Source: Chryseobacterium sp. (GTDB lineage Bacteria; Bacteroidota; Bacteroidia; Flavobacteriales; Weeksellaceae). Taken from it: a stretch of 64,000 bases of DNA. The translations under genes were made by a program, and so were the position numbers. Positions 45,043-54,206 of the stretch are shown piece by piece. Position 1 is the stretch's first letter. Every line of letters begins with the position of its first letter. The stretch lies in the NCBI GenBank assembly GCA_027492795.1, contig JAPUEB010000012.1, forward strand, positions 1 through 64,000. Direction: 5' to 3'. The notes below the pieces were generated by a model, which was given only the letters and a program-made list of their open reading frames with translations, had not been told where the DNA came from and ran no database searches.

Positions 45043-45126
45043 ACTGTAAAATTAAGTATGCTAAGAATACATTTTTAAGGGAAAATACTCCTTAATACTT
45101 CAAATTTTAAAGTAAATAATTTATAC

Positions 45127-45154
45127 AAAAAAAAAGACGCGCGAAAGCACGTCT
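45127..45154 (-). terminator. terminator after mdh
   Basis: Minus-strand stem AGACGTG / CGCGTCT (one G-U pair), CTTTCG loop, then nine T. Confidence 0.85.
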
Positions 45155-45188
45155 CTTATATATTTTCTTAATTGAAACTATCCCACGG

Positions 45189-46115
45189 TTAAAACTTCAA
45201 ATCGCCGTTCACTTCTCTCACAGCATTTGCGGCTTCTTCAAATTTTGCCTTTTCAGCGTCTGTTAAAGGAACGTCTACAATTTTTTCAACGCCATTTTTC
45301 CCGATAATTGCAGGAACACCAAGACAAATGTCGCTTTGTCCGTATTCTCCGTCCAACATTAGCGAGCAAGGAATCATTTTTTTCTGGTCGCAAGCGATAG
45401 ATTGAACGATTACAGAAACAGCCGCACCTGGAGCATACCAAGCGGAAGTTCCCAATAATTTTGTTAATGTAGCACCTCCAACTTTGGTTTCTTCGATAAC
45501 GTAAGCCTGTTTTTCATCGTTCAAAAATTCGGTTACAGGAACTCCGTTTCTTGTTGCTTTGCTCATTAAAGGCAGCATTCCGGTGTCGCTGTGAGCTGCG
45601 ATTACCATTCCATCCACATCTGAAGCTGGACAATCTAAAGCTTCAGAAAGTCTGTACTTGAAACGTGCGCTATCCAAAGCACCTCCCATTCCTATTATTC
45701 TGTTTTTTGGAAGTCCGGAAGTTTTGTGAACCAAATACGCCATCGTATCCATCGGATTGGAAACCACGATGATGATTACGTTCGGCGAGTGTTTTACCAA
45801 ATTCGCAGTTACTTCTTTTACAATTCCTGCGTTGATTCCGATGAGTTCTTCGCGCGTCATTCCTGGTTTTCTTGGGATTCCGGAAGTGATAACGGCAACG
45901 TGCGAATCTGCTGTTTTACTGTAATCACCTGTTGTACCGGTAATTTTGGTATCAAAACCGTTTAAAGATGCGGTCTGCATCAAATCCATCGCTTTACCTT
46001 CGGCAAAACCTTCTTTAATATCCACTAAAACCACTTCTGAACAGAAGTTTTTCATCGCAATGTATTCTGCACAACTCGCACCTACAGCACCTGCGCCAAC
46101 TACGGTAACTTTCAT
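45189..46115 (-). CDS. mdh: malate dehydrogenase
   Basis: A 308-aa LDH-like NAD-dependent enzyme of the citric acid cycle. Nucleotide-binding GAGAVGASCA opens the protein, with D at the end of strand 2 (VVLVDI) giving NAD preference. Substrate Arg residues lie in GIPRKPGMTREEL, and the catalytic pair is in MGGALDSARFKYRL (D, R) and VIAAHSDTGMLPL (H). The R at IPRKPGM marks malate rather than lactate. A single gene with a strong terminator. Confidence 0.95.
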   Translation of the reverse strand: MKVTVVGAGAVGASCAEYIAMKNFCSEVVLVDIKEGFAEGKAMDLMQTASLNGFDTKITGTTGDYSKTADSHVAVITSGIPRKPGMTREELIGINAGIVKEVTANLVKHSPNVIIIVVSNPMDTMAYLVHKTSGLPKNRIIGMGGALDSARFKYRLSEALDCPASDVDGMVIAAHSDTGMLPLMSKATRNGVPVTEFLNDEKQAYVIEETKVGGATLTKLLGTSAWYAPGAAVSVIVQSIACDQKKMIPCSLMLDGEYGQSDICLGVPAIIGKNGVEKIVDVPLTDAEKAKFEEAANAVREVNGDLKF

Positions 46116-46277
46116 AATATTATTTTTATTTAAATTTTAAAGGGAATTATGGAAACTAACGTTTTCATAACTATATTTTATTTACATTTTTAACTAATTC
46201 TTCAAAATTACAAAATATTGAAGTTTTGAACAATTTTCTTTATTCTAAATTTTTGTTAAATAGTTTCTTGTTAACAT

Positions 46278-46310
46278 AAAAAAAGCCCCCCGCAAAATTT
46301 GCGAAGAGCT
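46278..46310 (-). terminator. terminator after the large secreted protein gene
   Basis: Minus-strand stem AGCTCTTCGCAAA / TTTGCGGGGGGCT with several G-U pairs, followed by seven T. Confidence 0.75.
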
Positions 46311-46340
46311 TCCATTTAATCTCTAAAAACTTACATGGGT

Positions 46341-49298
46341 TTATTTTCTTACAATCACTTTGAATGATTTTTGAATACTTATTGATTTTACAGTTAAGAT
46401 ATACAATCCTTCAAATAAATCATAATTATAATAACTTACAGTAACCTCATTACCATTTCTAACCACATTTCTTGATAAATCCGCTATCATTTTTCCTGAA
46501 GAATTGAATAACTGAACAGTCAAGGTTTCCTCTTTTTCAGTAGTAAATTTCAAATTGATGTCTCCTTTTGTAGGGTTTGGATAAACTGTAAATTGAGTTT
46601 CTTCAACTATTGGTTTTACTTCCCGAATAACTTTTGGTGCAACTTTCGCGAATGGAGCCGGTGTAGAAACACAAGGACAAGCCAAATAACCGTTATTGGT
46701 AGTTCCATTGTCGAAATTATTATTAATAGCATCAACAATTGCATTCATTGCAGAAGGTGAATATTGCGTAGAAGTTCCACCTAAAATTTGGTTTGCAAGT
46801 GCTAAAACTTGTTTTACCGTACAACCCTGCATTGGTCCAGAAGTTACAATCATATCACCCAAACTGGTAGTTGATGCTCCGAAATTTGGATTTGCCAAAT
46901 CAAAACCTACGTTCAAAGTTAATGCTACAACGTTATTTGCTAAAGTATTTTTGTTGTTTGCTGGGTTGGTTGCGCTTCCTGGCAATACCGCTGGATTTCC
47001 ACCACTTTTCAAGAAATTTTTAACTGCTAAAGCTGTTGTAAATTTGAAGATTTTGCTTCCAGAACCTATTTGTAAATAAGGAGGATTGGAATTTGCGTTG
47101 AATACAGAGGCAAAATTATTATCTCTATACATTCCCCAATTGTTTCCGTTTGCCGGAGCTCCCCAACCTCCAAGAGTTACCGTAGTTCCTTGGCAAGTAA
47201 CTTGTTTCACGGTTACAGAAGCAGTTTTTGGACAACCATTAGCATCTTGAATTGAAACTGTATAAATTCCAACAGATAAATCAACCGGATTTCCTGTAGC
47301 TACAACTGTTCCGTTTTGGCTCCAAGTTACGCTGTAAGGTGCATTTGGAGCTGCAAAAGGAGTTCCGCCGGAAATGTTTACGGTAATATGTGAAGTTCCG
47401 TTATAGCAAGTTACATCAGGAGCATTTACTGTAAACAAAATATAGGTAGGTGAGATAAGATTTAACGCAGCTTCATCAGGATTTGTACAATTATGGCTGT
47501 CCCAAACTTTCACGGTATAAACACCTGCCGCCGCATTTTGTAAAGTATTGGAATTGTTGCTTAAAGCTACTCCATCTTTTGTCCATTGGTAAGTAACGTA
47601 ATTTCCTGTTCCGCCGTTTGCAGTCGCAGTGAGTGTTGCCGTTTGTCCGTAGCAAAGAATTGCGCCAGAAATTGATACATTAATTTTTGGATATTCTGAA
47701 ACGATAATATCAAGTAGTGTTTTGCTGCATCCATTAAGATCAGAGACAACAACTTTGTATTTTCCGGCAGGTAAATCCACTGGATTTCCGGATGCAAAAA
47801 CTGAAGAATTATAATCTGCACCACTCCACTGATACCATTTTACAACATAATCAGATACTGAATTTACAGTTCCACCGCTAATGTTTACTGAAGCTGAAGA
47901 AGTTCCCTGATAACAAGCTGTATCTATTGCATTTGCTGTTAGCATAATTTCGGTTGGTTGCCCAAGTTGGTGAGAAACTGAACCTGAAGCGCAACCAATA
48001 TTATCGATTACTTCCACAGAATAATTTCCTGCAACTGCATTTTGTAGCGTGTTTGAGCTTCCAGACTGAACAACATTTCCAGATCCATCTTTCCAAATGT
48101 AATTGCTATAACTTCCTGAACCGCCTGTTGCAGTTGCTACAAGATTGGTATTTCCTCCAAAGCAAGAAATATTTCCGCTGAAATTGACTTCAATTTTTGG
48201 ATTTTCTGCAATTACTACAGAAACTGAATCAGAATGACAGTTTTTAGAATCTGAAACTACTACACTATAGAAACCTGCTGTTAAATTCACTGGATTTCCG
48301 GTATATTGCTGATTGGTAGAAGTATTTGTCCAAACAATTGAATAGGATTGTCCGCCTGTAAGTGTTCCTCCAGAAATATTTTGAAGTTCTACTTGACGGG
48401 TTTCTCCAAAACAGGCATTATTATAAGGTTTTACGCTGAAAACAATTTTTGCAGGCTCGGTAATGTATTTACTATCCGAATCATTGCAGTTTCCATCCGT
48501 AACTTTCACTTTATAGTTATGATTTCCCTCTGTAACAGCCAAATCTGCAGAATTTGCTCCCACAATAAGCACATTGTCTTTATACCATTGAATTTGTGGC
48601 GATGAAGAACCAGAAATATTGGCGTGAAGAACAGTTCCGTCACCAAAGCAAGTTATATTATTTCCGCTGAGTGTAACTTTTAAAGCACAGCAAGACAAAT
48701 AACCGTTATCATTAATTCCTGCGTCAAAATTCTCGTTAATTGCAGTTGCTACAGCATTAAAGTCGTCGCCAGAATAAAGGGAGTTTCCACATCCACCCAT
48801 AAAATTATCCGCTAAAGCAAGAAATTGGTTCACCGTCATTCCTGCAAAAATTCCTGATGTGAAAATTTGGTTTCCAATGGTTGTAACCGCAGAGGAGTAA
48901 TTTGGATTATACTCATCAATTCCTACAGCAAGCTTCACTGCGATAAGTTGAGAAGCCAAAGTGTTCTTTAAATCTATGGTTGCGGGATTGGTGTAATTTG
49001 TTGTTAAAGCCAATGATGGTCCTCCAGCAGGAAGATAATCTCTAATTGCAGCCGCGGAGGTGAAGTGCAGTTGATATCCTGAGGAACAACCTACAGTAAG
49101 TCCGTTGGGAAAAGCGCCGGCAAAATTATTGGCAAGAAGTTGATAATTAGGATTGTTGGGGTTTTCATTTCCCCATCCTCCTATAGTAAGTGTATAACCT
49201 TTACAATTATCACTTTGCGAATACGAAAAAGAAAAAATGAGCAACAATAAAATTGAAACCATTTTTCCCAATAAAGTTTGGAAATTTCTATGATCCAT
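46341..49298 (-). CDS. T9SS-exported SprB-repeat adhesin-like protein
   Basis: A 985-aa surface or secreted protein. The signal peptide MDHRNFQTLLGKMVSILLLLIFSFSYSQ starts at ATG 49298; the TTG-opened extension is rejected. A ~170-aa module (TLTIGGWGNENP ... AINENFDAG) comes first. About six SprB/PKD-type repeats follow (forms of AGNYSVEVIDNIGC and AGVYTVKVWDSHNC). A second copy of the first module (TVTLGGWGAPANG ... AINNNFDNG) follows, then a type A T9SS sorting domain (FTVYPNPTKGDINLKF to FKVIVRK). SprB repeats occur in flavobacterial gliding adhesins. Confidence 0.85.
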   Translation of the reverse strand: MDHRNFQTLLGKMVSILLLLIFSFSYSQSDNCKGYTLTIGGWGNENPNNPNYQLLANNFAGAFPNGLTVGCSSGYQLHFTSAAAIRDYLPAGGPSLALTTNYTNPATIDLKNTLASQLIAVKLAVGIDEYNPNYSSAVTTIGNQIFTSGIFAGMTVNQFLALADNFMGGCGNSLYSGDDFNAVATAINENFDAGINDNGYLSCCALKVTLSGNNITCFGDGTVLHANISGSSSPQIQWYKDNVLIVGANSADLAVTEGNHNYKVKVTDGNCNDSDSKYITEPAKIVFSVKPYNNACFGETRQVELQNISGGTLTGGQSYSIVWTNTSTNQQYTGNPVNLTAGFYSVVVSDSKNCHSDSVSVVIAENPKIEVNFSGNISCFGGNTNLVATATGGSGSYSNYIWKDGSGNVVQSGSSNTLQNAVAGNYSVEVIDNIGCASGSVSHQLGQPTEIMLTANAIDTACYQGTSSASVNISGGTVNSVSDYVVKWYQWSGADYNSSVFASGNPVDLPAGKYKVVVSDLNGCSKTLLDIIVSEYPKINVSISGAILCYGQTATLTATANGGTGNYVTYQWTKDGVALSNNSNTLQNAAAGVYTVKVWDSHNCTNPDEAALNLISPTYILFTVNAPDVTCYNGTSHITVNISGGTPFAAPNAPYSVTWSQNGTVVATGNPVDLSVGIYTVSIQDANGCPKTASVTVKQVTCQGTTVTLGGWGAPANGNNWGMYRDNNFASVFNANSNPPYLQIGSGSKIFKFTTALAVKNFLKSGGNPAVLPGSATNPANNKNTLANNVVALTLNVGFDLANPNFGASTTSLGDMIVTSGPMQGCTVKQVLALANQILGGTSTQYSPSAMNAIVDAINNNFDNGTTNNGYLACPCVSTPAPFAKVAPKVIREVKPIVEETQFTVYPNPTKGDINLKFTTEKEETLTVQLFNSSGKMIADLSRNVVRNGNEVTVSYYNYDLFEGLYILTVKSISIQKSFKVIVRK

Positions 49299-49663
49299 GA
49301 TAAAAAAGTTTGAAAAGTTGAAAAAAGTTGGGCAGACTAGTGAAAGTCGAGTTTCAATTAGTGAAGAGAAGGAAAAAGAAAAAATCAATCATTTGTGTTT
49401 TTGAGATTCGATCTTATTTACAGATCACTAAAAGTATCAATCATTTGTATTTTTAGAAATTGTTGTTTATGTATATCATCAAGTTTTCGTTTTTGGCTAT
49501 TCAAATGTATATTAATATGAGCAATCCAAATAGAGGAAAAACACCCTTTTTTACTTAACATAATATCTCAAAACTAAAAAACCCTTGTAAAACAAGGGAA
49601 TATAAAATCGAACAAACAAAAGAATATAAAAAATACGTAAAAATGCGTAGTAAATTTTAAATT
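49299..49663. other. intergenic region at the edge of the accessory island
   Basis: Holds the terminator at 49576-49598 for the NA37 gene. The rest is AT-rich and contains two direct copies of ATCAATCATTTGT (49383-49395 and 49438-49450) near the adhesin start; no ORF is supported. Confidence 0.5.
49576..49598 (-). terminator. terminator after the NA37 operon
   Basis: Stem CCCTTG / CAAGGG with a TTTTA loop and six T on the minus strand. Confidence 0.85.
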
Positions 49664-50692
49664 TTATTTTTCCTCTTCGAAATACAATCTATAATACTTC
49701 CCTTTTTCGTCTTGTCCGGTTTCAATCATTTTTCTATCGCCGTGAACGTAAATATGGAAATTTTTATCCAACTTAATTATTGATTTAAAATACCGCTGGT
49801 TTTTCTTCAACGCAGAAGTATTAATCGGAAATTCTTCGGCGATGGAAACCTGCATTTCCTGTTCATAATCGGTTTTGTAATTGACGAAACTTTCAATCAC
49901 ATTTTTGTCTGCCAAAACTTCGTTGGTAAATTCCTCAAAGTCAAACTGCTCTTTTTCTTTGAAAAAATTGAGAGATTTATTCAGAAAATCGGCTTGGTCT
50001 GCTTTGGAAATTTCAAATTCCTGCGGAAGTTGTTTGATGACATAATCTTTGTAAATCTGCAAAGTTTCCTGCGTGTGAAAATAATCGTCGTCGCGTTGTT
50101 TTACTTTTAGGAAATCTTCAAACCAATAGTATTCATCACCGTTTTTGTTGTTATCAATGACTGAAACAGCGTAACCAGTTTCTTTTCCGTTGTTGTAAAT
50201 CAATGCGCCTTTATCCAATTTTGAAAGTCCGATTCCGTAATCTTTTTCCAATTCGTAATCATCATTTTTAGGATAGATTTTCAGGAAAGGTTCTTTCTTT
50301 TCGGTTTTGAAAATCCCGATGAAATCTACTTTTTCGCCTTTATTATCAGAATTTTCCAAAGGCTCTCCTTCAAAATAACAAACAAATAATTCTCCGCCTT
50401 GAATTCTTGGATTTTCAGAAATTTCATACAAATGTTTTGCAATGGTTTCGCTTTCCCACTGAAATTTATTCTGGTCTTCAAAAATTTCGGAAACCGCACC
50501 ATAAACGACATTATTCGCCAAGTAAGAATCGCTGTAAAACTGAAACTGTTCTTCGGATTTGAAACTTTTAAGAAAAAAATCGGTCAACAATTCTTTCATT
50601 TCATCTTCCAACTGCAATGCTTCCGACGAAAGAAAAAGATTTTCCTGATTGATTTTGTTTCCGACTTTGTGGACGATTATCTTTTTAATCAT
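49664..50692 (-). CDS. nucleoid-associated protein (NA37/YejK family)
   Basis: A 342-aa cytosolic protein of the 37-kDa nucleoid-associated family. The family layout is visible: MIKKIIVHKVGNKI, an ISENPRIQGGELFVCYFEG strand region, IFKTEKKEPFLKI, and the C-terminal RYFKSIIKLDKNFHIYVHGDRKMIE. YejK-type proteins bind DNA or the nucleoid; their job is unknown. Here the gene overlaps the membrane-protein gene before it by 8 nt, so it is the third gene of a tightly coupled operon. Confidence 0.82.
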   Translation of the reverse strand: MIKKIIVHKVGNKINQENLFLSSEALQLEDEMKELLTDFFLKSFKSEEQFQFYSDSYLANNVVYGAVSEIFEDQNKFQWESETIAKHLYEISENPRIQGGELFVCYFEGEPLENSDNKGEKVDFIGIFKTEKKEPFLKIYPKNDDYELEKDYGIGLSKLDKGALIYNNGKETGYAVSVIDNNKNGDEYYWFEDFLKVKQRDDDYFHTQETLQIYKDYVIKQLPQEFEISKADQADFLNKSLNFFKEKEQFDFEEFTNEVLADKNVIESFVNYKTDYEQEMQVSIAEEFPINTSALKKNQRYFKSIIKLDKNFHIYVHGDRKMIETGQDEKGKYYRLYFEEEK

Positions 50693-51179
50693 TTTTTGTT
50701 ACTAAAAAATAATAATTAAGTATTGAATTTACTAATTCCAGAATTGCAAAGATGATAATTCCTATGTCGATTACAAAATAAATTAAGTAAGATGAAAAAA
50801 CTTTTATAAATATCAAAGGAAATAAAAAGTTGAAAATTAACAAAATAGATAATAAAATAATAACAAAAGCTATATTGATTATTAAGCAATCAAATAGTGA
50901 AAATTCTGTTTTATAAAACTTACTCTTTATTTTTTCATTTTTAGCTTTTTTTATCAATTCATTTTCAACTGAAAGAATGACCGCAAATAATGAAATTGTA
51001 AAGCCAAGCAAAATGCCTAATAAATTTATTGCATTCGATGAAAAAGTAATTGCTTCTGTAGTTTTGACATTTAAATAATAAAAAAAAGTAGAAAACAATA
51101 AAGCAACAAAAATGTTACCTATGACACCTTTGCCACGGGTTTTGAGATATTCAAAAAAAAGTATAAGATAACTTAACAT
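50685..51179 (-). CDS. four-helix membrane protein of unknown family
   Basis: A 164-aa protein with four predicted membrane helices at about residues 20-38, 47-70, 96-122 and 128-152 and short Lys/Glu-rich loops (KKAKNEKIKSKFYKTE between helices 2 and 3). The start codon follows the stop of the 300-aa gene immediately, and the end overlaps NA37, so translation is coupled on both sides. No family is recognised. Small four-helix membrane proteins next to a soluble partner are typical of membrane-damaging phage defence effectors such as lambda RexB, but no sequence match is claimed. Confidence 0.65.
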   Translation of the reverse strand: MLSYLILFFEYLKTRGKGVIGNIFVALLFSTFFYYLNVKTTEAITFSSNAINLLGILLGFTISLFAVILSVENELIKKAKNEKIKSKFYKTEFSLFDCLIINIAFVIILLSILLIFNFLFPLIFIKVFSSYLIYFVIDIGIIIFAILELVNSILNYYFLVTKND

Positions 51180-52082
51180 TTAGAATGCTCTTGCTATTTT
51201 TAGCAATTGTTTAAGAAATTCTTCAGTTATAAATTCTCCCTTATCTTCATCCATTAAAGAAGAAATAAATTCCTTTCTTGCAAGATGCTCAGTATCTATA
51301 GTTGTTTCATTCCCATTTTCATCATTTCCTCTAATTCTAACACGTGTTATTCCACTTTTACTATTTCCAGTTAATTTATTATATGCTTCCAAAGCAATAG
51401 AATTAATATCTAAGCCTTTATCAGCCTTCATAGTTAACATAACATCTTCTTTTACTGGAACAACTCGATTTTTATTGAAATTTAGATAATCGGAACCTAA
51501 AATCTTTTTATCGTAATAAACTTCAGCAACTTTCGTTCTACTAAATCTCTCTAATTCAGTCTTAAAATTATTAATACCTACTAAATCGTGCTTTAAAGAA
51601 TATTGATCTGATTCTTTAATTTTTCGATTATAAAACTTAGAATAAATATTGAAATAGTTAGTAAGATTCAGAAGTGATACGCCGTTAAAATTACTTTCTA
51701 AAAAAAGATAAACCGAATTATCATCTTTGTCAATTTTTATTACAAAATGTGTTTTTTCAATTTCACCATCTAATTTTGATTTTGGGTTTGGTCTTTCATC
51801 ACCAGTTGTCTTATTTATTATATTAGGTCTAAATTTATTTCTAGCACTTTTAAATGTTCCTGATATATAATTCCCATCAATTTCTGCATCATCAATAAAA
51901 CAAAATTTATCAGACTTAAGATTGTAAAATCTTTTCTTCTTTGCCAATTTTATTATAAACTCTACAACCTTGTCAACTTCATAAAAAGGAACTTCTTGTA
52001 TATCATTACTTTCTACTATTTCTGTTTTATAAATCCTTTTAAATAATACAGCAAATTGAATTCTCGCATCTTTGTTTTCCAT
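51180..52082 (-). CDS. unknown 300-aa soluble protein
   Basis: Start at ATG 52082 (MENKDARIQFAVLF); the longer frame reads through a terminator hairpin and repeat upstream and is rejected. The beta-rich N-terminal half has YISGTFKSARNKFRP, then EIEKTHFVIKIDKDDNSVYLFLESNFNGVSLLNL. The C-terminal part has VMLTMKADKGLDINSIALEAYN and GITRVRIRGNDENGNET. No catalytic motif or known family is recognised. It is first in the operon with the membrane protein and NA37. The order soluble sensor-like protein then small membrane protein is similar to lambda rexA-rexB; that is an analogy of layout only. Confidence 0.6.
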   Translation of the reverse strand: MENKDARIQFAVLFKRIYKTEIVESNDIQEVPFYEVDKVVEFIIKLAKKKRFYNLKSDKFCFIDDAEIDGNYISGTFKSARNKFRPNIINKTTGDERPNPKSKLDGEIEKTHFVIKIDKDDNSVYLFLESNFNGVSLLNLTNYFNIYSKFYNRKIKESDQYSLKHDLVGINNFKTELERFSRTKVAEVYYDKKILGSDYLNFNKNRVVPVKEDVMLTMKADKGLDINSIALEAYNKLTGNSKSGITRVRIRGNDENGNETTIDTEHLARKEFISSLMDEDKGEFITEEFLKQLLKIARAF

Positions 52083-52107
52083 ATCAATTAATTTTCTATA
52101 AAAATAC

Positions 52108-52135
52108 AAAAAATCCCCAAGCAAAAACTCGGGGA
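52108..52135 (-). terminator. terminator-like hairpin upstream of the 300-aa gene
   Basis: Minus-strand TCCCC / GGGGA stem with a long loop and six T. It would stop read-through from hipA, so the downstream operon needs its own promoter between 52083 and 52107. Confidence 0.65.
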
Positions 52136-52156
52136 CTTTCAATTTATTTAAGTGAA

Positions 52157-52190
52157 CAACGGATTGCTTCGTCATTCTTCCTCGCAATGA
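52157..52190. repeat. half copy of the GTCATTGCGA-type repeat
   Basis: ACGGATTGCTTCGTCATTCT followed by TCCTCGCAATGAC matches the right half of the repeat at 37815-37873. Confidence 0.65.
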
Positions 52191-52539
52191 CTATTTCACC
52201 TCCTCGAAAATGAACATGCAAACCAGTCAATGAGTTACGATTTTTATGGTACAAAAATGATTGATAAAAATCGGTCAAAACTTTTCCGATTTGTGAAGTA
52301 ACACCCTGTACATCTTCTACTTACGAGCAAATTTAATAAAATTTATTTATTCTATCAAAAAACACGATTTTGTTCAATAAAAATTTGCGTTCAATGACAT
52401 TGAACAGGTGAAAATATTGAACATTTTTTTCGCTTTTTGAGGTGATGGTTTCAGAATCGCAAGACAAAGATAAACAAGCGAACGGAGAAATTATAACTAT
52501 TTAATTAATGTGATTATAAATTTTCTTGCCAACAAATAT

Positions 52540-53769
52540 CTAAAATATTAGAAAACGTTTCTCAATCAACTCAATATTTTCAATCTTAACACCATTTCCC
52601 TTCGCTAAATTTTTCCAATTTCCCAATGCAGCAATTGTATTTTGAATGACTTCATCTATAAATGCTTTTGAAAGTTTTGCTTCCAAACCTAATTTTTCAA
52701 GGTGAGTTCGAGTAATATTTCGCCCCTCTCCCATCACCATCGTGCTTTGTTCTCCACCTAGTCCATTTGAAAATGTGAGATCGTACGCGGGTGACAATTT
52801 CCATTCGCCAAATTCATTCATTAAGAAGCTGAAATTTTTAGCATGGTCGTCTCGATTGTGTGCCATGACATTGAAAACTGCTAGTCGAAACATTTTTTCA
52901 ACCTCTCGAATATCTTTGGTAAGTACGTTCGTTAAAGCCAATAAATCTTCATAATCATGAGATGGAAACCTGAAATTACTATGGATCAATCCACTCACGG
53001 CATGCATGTGGAAGCGCTTATTTTTATTTCTGTCAAATCTTTTTACAGCAAAATATCCACTTCCTTTTTGTGAAGGAAATAAATGTGTTGCAGGCATTTC
53101 TAATCCAGCATTTTTTGCAATTATAGCATAAACATATTCAATAGCTCCTGAATCATTACCATCTTGCGTGTTCGGAAATTTCACAATCCAATGTTCAAAA
53201 CCTTCGCTCAATTCACCTGTTCCGTGAGAAATGTTTTTTCTTTCAGAATCAAGACCAATCATTGCTTTTGGTCTCGCTCCGGCTGAAGATCCGTTCAGTG
53301 CCAAAAGTTCATTGATGACTTCTCCAGATTCACCTTCCAAAACTTGCTCAGTTTGCGATGCCAAAACATCGAGGTTAATTTTTTCATCATAATGGTTTGG
53401 ACTTTCATCTGGTTCATAAACCAACGCTCCCATTCCGTTTAATCCAACATACGCTAAGCGATCAAGTGGTGTAACATCATTCGGCAAAATTCCTTCAGCT
53501 CTCAACATCCTATCAAAAAGCAATCTTCCCCAACCGTCGGGCAAGCTGTCATTGAAAACACCTGCCAATCCTTCAAAGGGTGTTTTTGGAAGTTCTATTA
53601 CTCCACGTTGTAAAGGAAGTTTTATTGGTGATATTTCCAAATTTCTTTCAACGAAAGTATTTTCAAATTCGAAATAAATGATTCCATCACGAATCGCTAA
53701 TCGTCCAACTGGCTGAATCTTTTGTCCAAAATTCAATCCTACTTTTAATTCTTTGATTGATGTTCTCAT
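52540..53769 (-). CDS. hipA: HipA family toxin kinase
   Basis: A 409-aa Ser/Thr kinase toxin. It has the HipA N-terminal subdomain (TPFEGLAGVFNDSLPDGWGRLLFDRML), the ATP-loop NGSSAGARPKAMIG, the catalytic loop AHNRDDHAKNFSFLMN with the catalytic Asp, and the metal-binding LSPAYDLTFS. HipA kinases phosphorylate glutamyl-tRNA synthetase or other targets, stopping growth. Its start overlaps the hipB stop by four bases. All key kinase residues are present, so the toxin should be active. Confidence 0.93.
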   Translation of the reverse strand: MRTSIKELKVGLNFGQKIQPVGRLAIRDGIIYFEFENTFVERNLEISPIKLPLQRGVIELPKTPFEGLAGVFNDSLPDGWGRLLFDRMLRAEGILPNDVTPLDRLAYVGLNGMGALVYEPDESPNHYDEKINLDVLASQTEQVLEGESGEVINELLALNGSSAGARPKAMIGLDSERKNISHGTGELSEGFEHWIVKFPNTQDGNDSGAIEYVYAIIAKNAGLEMPATHLFPSQKGSGYFAVKRFDRNKNKRFHMHAVSGLIHSNFRFPSHDYEDLLALTNVLTKDIREVEKMFRLAVFNVMAHNRDDHAKNFSFLMNEFGEWKLSPAYDLTFSNGLGGEQSTMVMGEGRNITRTHLEKLGLEAKLSKAFIDEVIQNTIAALGNWKNLAKGNGVKIENIELIEKRFLIF

Positions 53770-54071
53770 TTCTTACTTCCTCTTTTCTTAACAGTTTTTT
53801 CACCACTTTTAATAACTTCATCTATAGATTTAAAAACCGATGCATTAGGTTTTAATCCTTCAATTATTTCTTCCAAACCACCAACAATAGAGAGAATTTT
53901 CAAAAAAGATTCTAAAGAAATCATTCCAGTCTGTTCAAACTTTCTCAAAGTCGATAAAGGAACGCCCGATCTTTCCGCTAAACCTTCTTGAGTAAGATCC
54001 ATCTGCAATCTTCTTTCACGAACATTTTGAACTAAGGTTTTTTGGGCTTTTGAAAGAGAAATAAATAACAT
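53766..54071 (-). CDS. hipB: HipB-type helix-turn-helix antitoxin
   Basis: A 101-aa DNA-binding antitoxin. The HTH_3 motif is RRLQMDLTQEGLAERSGVPLSTLRKFEQTG (residues 20-49). A Lys-rich tail (EKTVKKRGSKK) may act in toxin contact or degradation. It is encoded first and overlaps hipA by four bases (ATGA), the normal order. It presumably represses the operon at the palindrome 54098-54119, which sits over the expected transcription start. Confidence 0.9.
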   Translation of the reverse strand: MLFISLSKAQKTLVQNVRERRLQMDLTQEGLAERSGVPLSTLRKFEQTGMISLESFLKILSIVGGLEEIIEGLKPNASVFKSIDEVIKSGEKTVKKRGSKK

Positions 54072-54097
54072 TATAAGAGTAATTATTAGTAAAAATT

Positions 54098-54119
54098 TAC
54101 AATAACTAATATTATTGTA
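54098..54119. promoter_or_regulatory. candidate HipB operator palindrome
   Basis: Perfect inverted repeat TACAATAA - CTAATA - TTATTGTA, centred about 37 nt before hipB and about 15 nt after the -7 element. A second, 7-bp inverted pair TATTAGT (54084-54090) / ACTAATA (54105-54111) overlaps it. Confidence 0.6.
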
Positions 54120-54122
54120 TTA

Positions 54123-54130
54123 CAAATGTA
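54123..54130 (-). promoter_or_regulatory. TACATTTG -7 element for hipBA
   Basis: Minus-strand TAnnTTTG immediately upstream of the operator palindrome. Confidence 0.6.
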
Positions 54131-54206
54131 CAGAAAATTTAATACAAGTTTGTCAGATTTAATTTATTTGGTTCAATCTTTTTCACAAATCCATCCGCTA
54201 ACAAAA

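Larger units (their letters stand above)
52083..52539. other. intergenic region with terminator and repeat fragment
   Basis: Between hipA and the unknown operon. It holds a terminator-like hairpin (52108-52135) and a half copy of the GTCATTGCGA repeat (52157-52190). The rest, to 52539, shows only AT-rich sequence. Confidence 0.5.

Noticed and set aside
50685-52082. Kiwa (KwaA/KwaB) defence system
   Set aside because: A small membrane protein plus a ~300-aa soluble protein is reminiscent, but the 300-aa protein does not show recognisable DUF4868 features.
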